10,727 nucleotides of DNA from NCBI GenBank assembly GCA_021807845.1, contig JAKBCM010000031.1, forward strand, positions 1 through 10,727, given 5' to 3'. Both the position numbers and the translations under genes were made by a program. This document shows positions 7,868 through 10,727 of the stretch, piece after piece. The notes beneath the pieces are model-generated. The model was not told the origin of the DNA. It saw only the letters and a program-made list of their open reading frames with translations, and ran no database searches. Numbering within the stretch: the stretch's first letter is position 1; each line of letters starts with the position of its first letter. The stretch is from Pseudomonadota bacterium. GTDB lineage: Bacteria > Pseudomonadota > Gammaproteobacteria > Legionellales > Legionellaceae.

Positions 7868-9343
7868 ATGCCTGGTTCAATACCCGTTTTATCTGATCAT
7901 GCTTATCAATCGACCTTGTTCGAGGCAGTGAATCCTAAATCTGATAAAACAGAAACTTTCTTATTTGTTGGCACTTGGAACATGCAAGATAAGTGTCATT
8001 CTAAGGCAAGCCATGCCACACAAGCCTTTGCAAATAATCCCTATGACGAGGATGAGTCGAAAGAGCATTTTGATATTCGCAAGCGCGAACAATTTAAAAA
8101 AATAGAACAAAATATTGCTAACGGCGGTGATGATATTGTTTTTCTACAAGAAATTGATTTTTTGATTCGCAAAGAGCATCAAGCGTTGAAAGCTGAGTTT
8201 GAAGCGATGTTAAAAAAACATGGATATCGTTTGACTTTGACCCCAAACTCTCCAAATCAACAATCTATGGCATTGATATTTAACAATAAGAAATTAAAAC
8301 CAGTAGCTAGTCAAGGTGTATTTCCGGAACCTTCCAAGCAAAAATATCGTGGTTATGAAACCACGTTTACTCATCGTCAAACCGGACAAACCATTGTTGC
8401 GACGAATCTTCATTTGCTCTATGGCCGTGATTATAAAACGGAGATAGAAGATTATCAGCGGATGTTTGAGACATCAGCGAATCACCATGGTCGATTTTTA
8501 ATCATGGGTGGTGATACGAATAATATTCAAAATGCGAATTTAAATACGGCTCTTGGTGATTGGCGCAAGGCTACTAATTTTTCAAGAGATCCAAACACGC
8601 AACAACTCACGACACAACATAATACTGATTCGACCAAACAAAAAGCATATGATCGATTTTTTGCTGTTCCACCACCGGGTTGTTTTTTAAGAGCAATACC
8701 TACAAAGCGTACAGAACAGGTCATCATCGATCAACAAGGGCATGCTCAATTTATGGGTGTTTCTGAACGTCGTTCTTCTACCTCAAGAGTGGGTGAGCGA
8801 TGGAGGCGAGGCAAAGACATCATGAAGGAATTAGAACAAGTGTTTTTGACTGCAAGCAATAAGGATAAACCCGATTTGTTAAAAAAAATGCAAGAAGTCA
8901 TTCAACTCAAAAAGCTAAATATTCAAACGTGTTTTACAGATATAAGCGTGCAACAGGCTTATCAAACCTTTCAACCGCTTCTTTCTCATCAGGGGTATTA
9001 TCAGTTCTATATTGATAAAACCAATAGACCCTTCCAAACGGGGCGATTTCATCTCTTTACCGCACATGATCCTAAAAACCAGATAAAAGGGGATGCACTC
9101 AAGTCAGAAATTTTGGATGATTTTTTTACTAGAATAGATGATTGCGTCACAAAACCTCAGCTTGAAACGCTTTTGGCACTGTTTAAAAATGAAGAGGGGT
9201 ACAAGACACTTGAAACGGGGCAAGGGTTTTTTACACGACTCTTTAACCTCAAAACAAGCTCTATCATAGCCCTTGAAAATAAGTACAAAGACAAAATGGA
9301 CGAATTAGATGCGCTTGAAGCAGGCAATCAACCTGATATATAG
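7868..9343 (+). CDS. Endonuclease/exonuclease/phosphatase-superfamily protein with unknown C-terminal region
   Basis: The 491-residue protein has no signal peptide or membrane segment. Residues about 30-270 carry the ordered EEP motifs: GTWNMQ with Asn38, VFLQEID with Glu95, ATNLHLLYG with Asn180 and His182, MGGDTNN with Asp216 and Asn218, and AYDRFFA with Asp262. Members of this superfamily cleave phosphodiester or phosphomonoester bonds in DNA, RNA, phosphoinositides or sphingolipids; the substrate here cannot be told. The usual final SDH motif is not obvious. Residues about 310-491 are mainly helical and charged, with a conserved-looking GQGFFTRLFNLKTSS (451-465) and an acidic end (KMDELDALEAG). 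ATG 7868 is preferred to the adjacent GTG 7865 because GGAG is then seven bases upstream. The gene has its own promoter and no functional link to its neighbours. A type IV-secreted effector is a reasonable but unproven guess. Confidence 0.75.
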   Translation: MPGSIPVLSDHAYQSTLFEAVNPKSDKTETFLFVGTWNMQDKCHSKASHATQAFANNPYDEDESKEHFDIRKREQFKKIEQNIANGGDDIVFLQEIDFLIRKEHQALKAEFEAMLKKHGYRLTLTPNSPNQQSMALIFNNKKLKPVASQGVFPEPSKQKYRGYETTFTHRQTGQTIVATNLHLLYGRDYKTEIEDYQRMFETSANHHGRFLIMGGDTNNIQNANLNTALGDWRKATNFSRDPNTQQLTTQHNTDSTKQKAYDRFFAVPPPGCFLRAIPTKRTEQVIIDQQGHAQFMGVSERRSSTSRVGERWRRGKDIMKELEQVFLTASNKDKPDLLKKMQEVIQLKKLNIQTCFTDISVQQAYQTFQPLLSHQGYYQFYIDKTNRPFQTGRFHLFTAHDPKNQIKGDALKSEILDDFFTRIDDCVTKPQLETLLALFKNEEGYKTLETGQGFFTRLFNLKTSSIIALENKYKDKMDELDALEAGNQPDI

Positions 9344-9346
9344 CCA

Positions 9347-9375
9347 TTTACAAAAGACTTGTTCCCAGCTACCAT
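9347..9375 (+). promoter_or_regulatory. Predicted promoter of umuDC
   Basis: TTTACA (9347-9352, five of six consensus matches) and TACCAT (9370-9375, four of six) are separated by exactly 17 bases. The -10 lies inside the left arm of the palindrome at 9369-9404, and the predicted start near 9382 falls close to the dyad centre. The leader would be only about 27 bases with no clear Shine-Dalgarno sequence. No E. coli-like CTGT-N8-ACAG LexA box is visible here. Confidence 0.5.
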
Positions 9376-9404
9376 TTGATTAATGTTCATTAATCAAATG
9401 GTAG
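9369..9404. promoter_or_regulatory. Perfect 16-bp palindrome, candidate umuDC operator
   Basis: CTACCATTTGATTAAT (9369-9384) is exactly mirrored at 9389-9404 around GTTC. It overlaps the predicted -10 and transcription start of umuD and ends four bases before the ATG. As DNA it is a typical repressor operator position. As RNA from a further-upstream promoter it would fold into a stable hairpin masking the start region. There is no T-tract on either strand, so it is not a standard intrinsic terminator for the preceding gene. Confidence 0.75.
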
Positions 9405-9408
9405 TCAG

Positions 9409-9933
9409 ATGAATCGTGGTGGAAAAAGAGATGGGGCAGGGCGTCCTAAGGGGCGTAATACCTATGGAGAGGCAACAAAGCCCATTCGCATTCCCTTGTC
9501 GCGCATTGACGATGTGATGGCTTATTTGGCGCATAACCTTCAACCTATTGAGTGTCCTCTTTATTCCAGTTCCGTACGTGCGGGATTTCCATCTCCTGCG
9601 GATGACTACATTGAAGCAAAGCTTGATTTAAATACGCATTTGATAGCGCACCCAACGGCTACCTTTTTTGTGAAAGCATCAGGTGAGTCGATGAAAAATG
9701 CAGGCATTCAGTCAGGGGATATGCTCATTGTTGATAGAAGTTTGGAAGTGACTCATGGAAAAATTGTCATTGCGGCAGTGGATGGTGAGTTAACGGTCAA
9801 ACGCATATCGTGTTTACATGGGCGGGTTCAATTATTGGCTGAAAACAGCGACTATCCGGCGATTGATATCACTGATTTCCAAGATTTAGTCATTTGGGGT
9901 GTCGTAACCTACGTGATTCATCAGGTGCGCTGA
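9409..9933 (+). CDS. umuD: UmuD-like autoproteolytic Pol V subunit with N-terminal DNA-binding-like extension
   Basis: UmuD cuts itself on RecA filaments, and the product UmuD' joins UmuC to form translesion polymerase V. The 174-residue protein has the S24/LexA-type peptidase fold. Its cleavage site is Ala58-Gly59 in RAGFPSPADDY (E. coli UmuD uses Cys-Gly), the nucleophile is Ser94 in KASGESM, and the general base is Lys131 in GELTVKR. The spacings (35 and 37 residues) equal those of E. coli UmuD. It is about 35 residues longer than the usual 139, all at the N-terminus: GGKRDGAGRPKG (4-15), then KPIRIPLSRIDDVMAYL (24-40), which reads like the strand and first helix of a ribbon-helix-helix domain. 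No good ribosome-binding site precedes the ATG, which is the first one after an in-frame stop at 9391. An internal ATG at 9517 would give a conventional-length UmuD. The stop shares one base with the umuC start. Confidence 0.9.
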   Translation: MNRGGKRDGAGRPKGRNTYGEATKPIRIPLSRIDDVMAYLAHNLQPIECPLYSSSVRAGFPSPADDYIEAKLDLNTHLIAHPTATFFVKASGESMKNAGIQSGDMLIVDRSLEVTHGKIVIAAVDGELTVKRISCLHGRVQLLAENSDYPAIDITDFQDLVIWGVVTYVIHQVR

Positions 9934-10727
9934 TGTTTGCGCTCATTGATTGTAATAATTTTTATGCTTCTTGTGAGCGCTTATTTCGCCCTGATTTAAG
10001 AGATAAGCCTATTATTGTGCTTTCCAATAATGATGGTTGTGTCATTGCTCGTTCCAATGAAGCAAAAGCATTGGGTATTGGTATGGGAGAGCCTTATTTT
10101 AAAATCAAATCATTGTGTCAAGCAAAGCGCGTACAGGTATTTTCATCCAATTATATCTTGTATGGTGATCTCTCTTATCGTGTGATGCGTACCATTGAAA
10201 ACAGTTGGGATCATGTAGAGATTTATTCAATTGATGAAGCATTTCTTGATTTAAGGCGCATGCCATTACATCAGCACAATAGCTTTTGTGATGAGTTACA
10301 ACATCGTATTTTGAAAGAAACAGGCATACCCACGTCTGTTGGAATTGGTCAAACCAAAACATTGGCAAAGCTTGCCAATCATATTGCCAAAAAAATACTG
10401 AAAACAACCGTCTTTAACCTCAAGGATCAGACACAGTGGCTTCATCAAATAGAAGTGGGTGAAGTTTGGGGAGTTGGACATCAGTGGCAAAAAAAATTAG
10501 TACAAAAAGGGATTTATAGCGCGGCTGATTTGGCATTGAGTAATCCTAAAATCATTCGGGATCATTTCAATGTGGTACTGATGCGCACTGCTATGGAACT
10601 CAAAGGCCATATTTGTAATGGATTTCAGCCTCCTGAAAAAAAACAAAGTATCATCTCCTCGAGAAGCTTTGGCACTTTAGTGACAGATTATTCATGTCTC
10701 GCGAATGCCGTGAGTAGCCACTGTACT
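9933..10727 (+). CDS. umuC: UmuC, Y-family DNA polymerase V catalytic subunit (partial, 3' end outside window)
   Basis: The frame stays open from the ATG to the window end (265 codons of an expected ~420). UmuC synthesises across lesions as the UmuD'2C complex. The palm residues are present: Asp6 in IDCNNFYASCE, and Asp101-Glu102 in YSIDEAFLDL. Tyr11 is at the steric-gate position. Other Y-family hallmarks are VLSNNDGCVIARSNEAKALGI (29-49), SVGIGQTKTLAKLANHIAKK (135-154) and the helix-hairpin-helix-like VWGVGHQWQKKL (178-189). The little-finger domain begins near residue 240 (ISSRSFG) and is cut by the window edge. The start overlaps the umuD stop as TGATG, so translation is coupled. The gene appears intact within the window. 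Confidence 0.95.
   Translation, partial: MFALIDCNNFYASCERLFRPDLRDKPIIVLSNNDGCVIARSNEAKALGIGMGEPYFKIKSLCQAKRVQVFSSNYILYGDLSYRVMRTIENSWDHVEIYSIDEAFLDLRRMPLHQHNSFCDELQHRILKETGIPTSVGIGQTKTLAKLANHIAKKILKTTVFNLKDQTQWLHQIEVGEVWGVGHQWQKKLVQKGIYSAADLALSNPKIIRDHFNVVLMRTAMELKGHICNGFQPPEKKQSIISSRSFGTLVTDYSCLANAVSSHCT

Noticed and set aside
8527..8727. Minus-strand Cys-rich open frame within the EEP gene
   Set aside because: Lies opposite the catalytic domain with motifs on the + strand; the composition is a by-product of that frame.
9369..9404. Palindrome as intrinsic terminator of the EEP gene
   Set aside because: No T-run follows the stem on either strand and the stem is AT-rich; its place over the umuD -10 and start fits regulation better.
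10105..10407. Minus-strand open frame of 100 codons opposite umuC
   Set aside because: Antisense to the conserved polymerase palm region; the translation has no recognisable domain and the umuC frame explains the sequence.
1..10727. CRISPR arrays, tRNA or rRNA genes, transposases
   Set aside because: No regularly spaced repeats, cloverleaf-like sequence, rRNA-like segment or transposase motif was found on either strand by eye.

Overview
This window is about 10.7 kb of AT-rich gammaproteobacterial chromosome. It looks Legionella-like: the housekeeping gene order is gammaproteobacterial, the protein sequences read as Legionellales from memory, and there is a eukaryotic-pathogen-style orphan hydrolase. 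No similarity search was possible, so the genus is an inference. All genes lie on the + strand.

Positions 1-6408 and 6414-7796 hold the conserved block ndk - rlmN - pilW (pilF) - rodZ - hisS - yfgM - bamB - der. The products are nucleoside diphosphate kinase, the 23S rRNA/tRNA m2A methyltransferase, a TPR pilotin-like lipoprotein, a bactofilament/MreB-linked helix-turn-helix membrane protein, histidyl-tRNA synthetase, a TPR membrane-anchored chaperone-like protein, the BAM-complex lipoprotein and a double GTPase for 50S assembly. From pilW to der the genes overlap or are separated by no more than about 20 bases, so they are probably co-transcribed. A TATAAT promoter precedes ndk and another precedes pilW. 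Two departures from the E. coli order stand out: ispG is absent between rodZ and hisS, and RodZ is short, lacking most of the periplasmic domain.

Positions 7797-9343 are a single gene with its own extended -10 promoter. It encodes a 491-residue protein of the endonuclease/exonuclease/phosphatase (EEP) superfamily with a long helical C-terminal part of unknown function. It has no apparent link to its neighbours and is a candidate secreted effector or accessory phosphodiesterase.

Positions 9344-10727 hold a umuDC operon (DNA polymerase V). UmuD carries an N-terminal extension with a GRPKG motif and a ribbon-helix-helix-like strand. UmuC runs off the window end after 265 codons. A perfect 16-bp palindrome overlaps the predicted -10 of umuD and ends four bases before its start codon. 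No E. coli-type LexA box was seen. Together these suggest that the UmuD protein itself, or another dyad-binding repressor, controls the operon.

The most notable non-coding structures are this palindrome and the 19-bp inverted repeat upstream of pilW. Each arm of that repeat is itself a small dyad, and one arm sits in the promoter. A fragment of a GC-rich dispersed repeat occupies the first ~55 bases.
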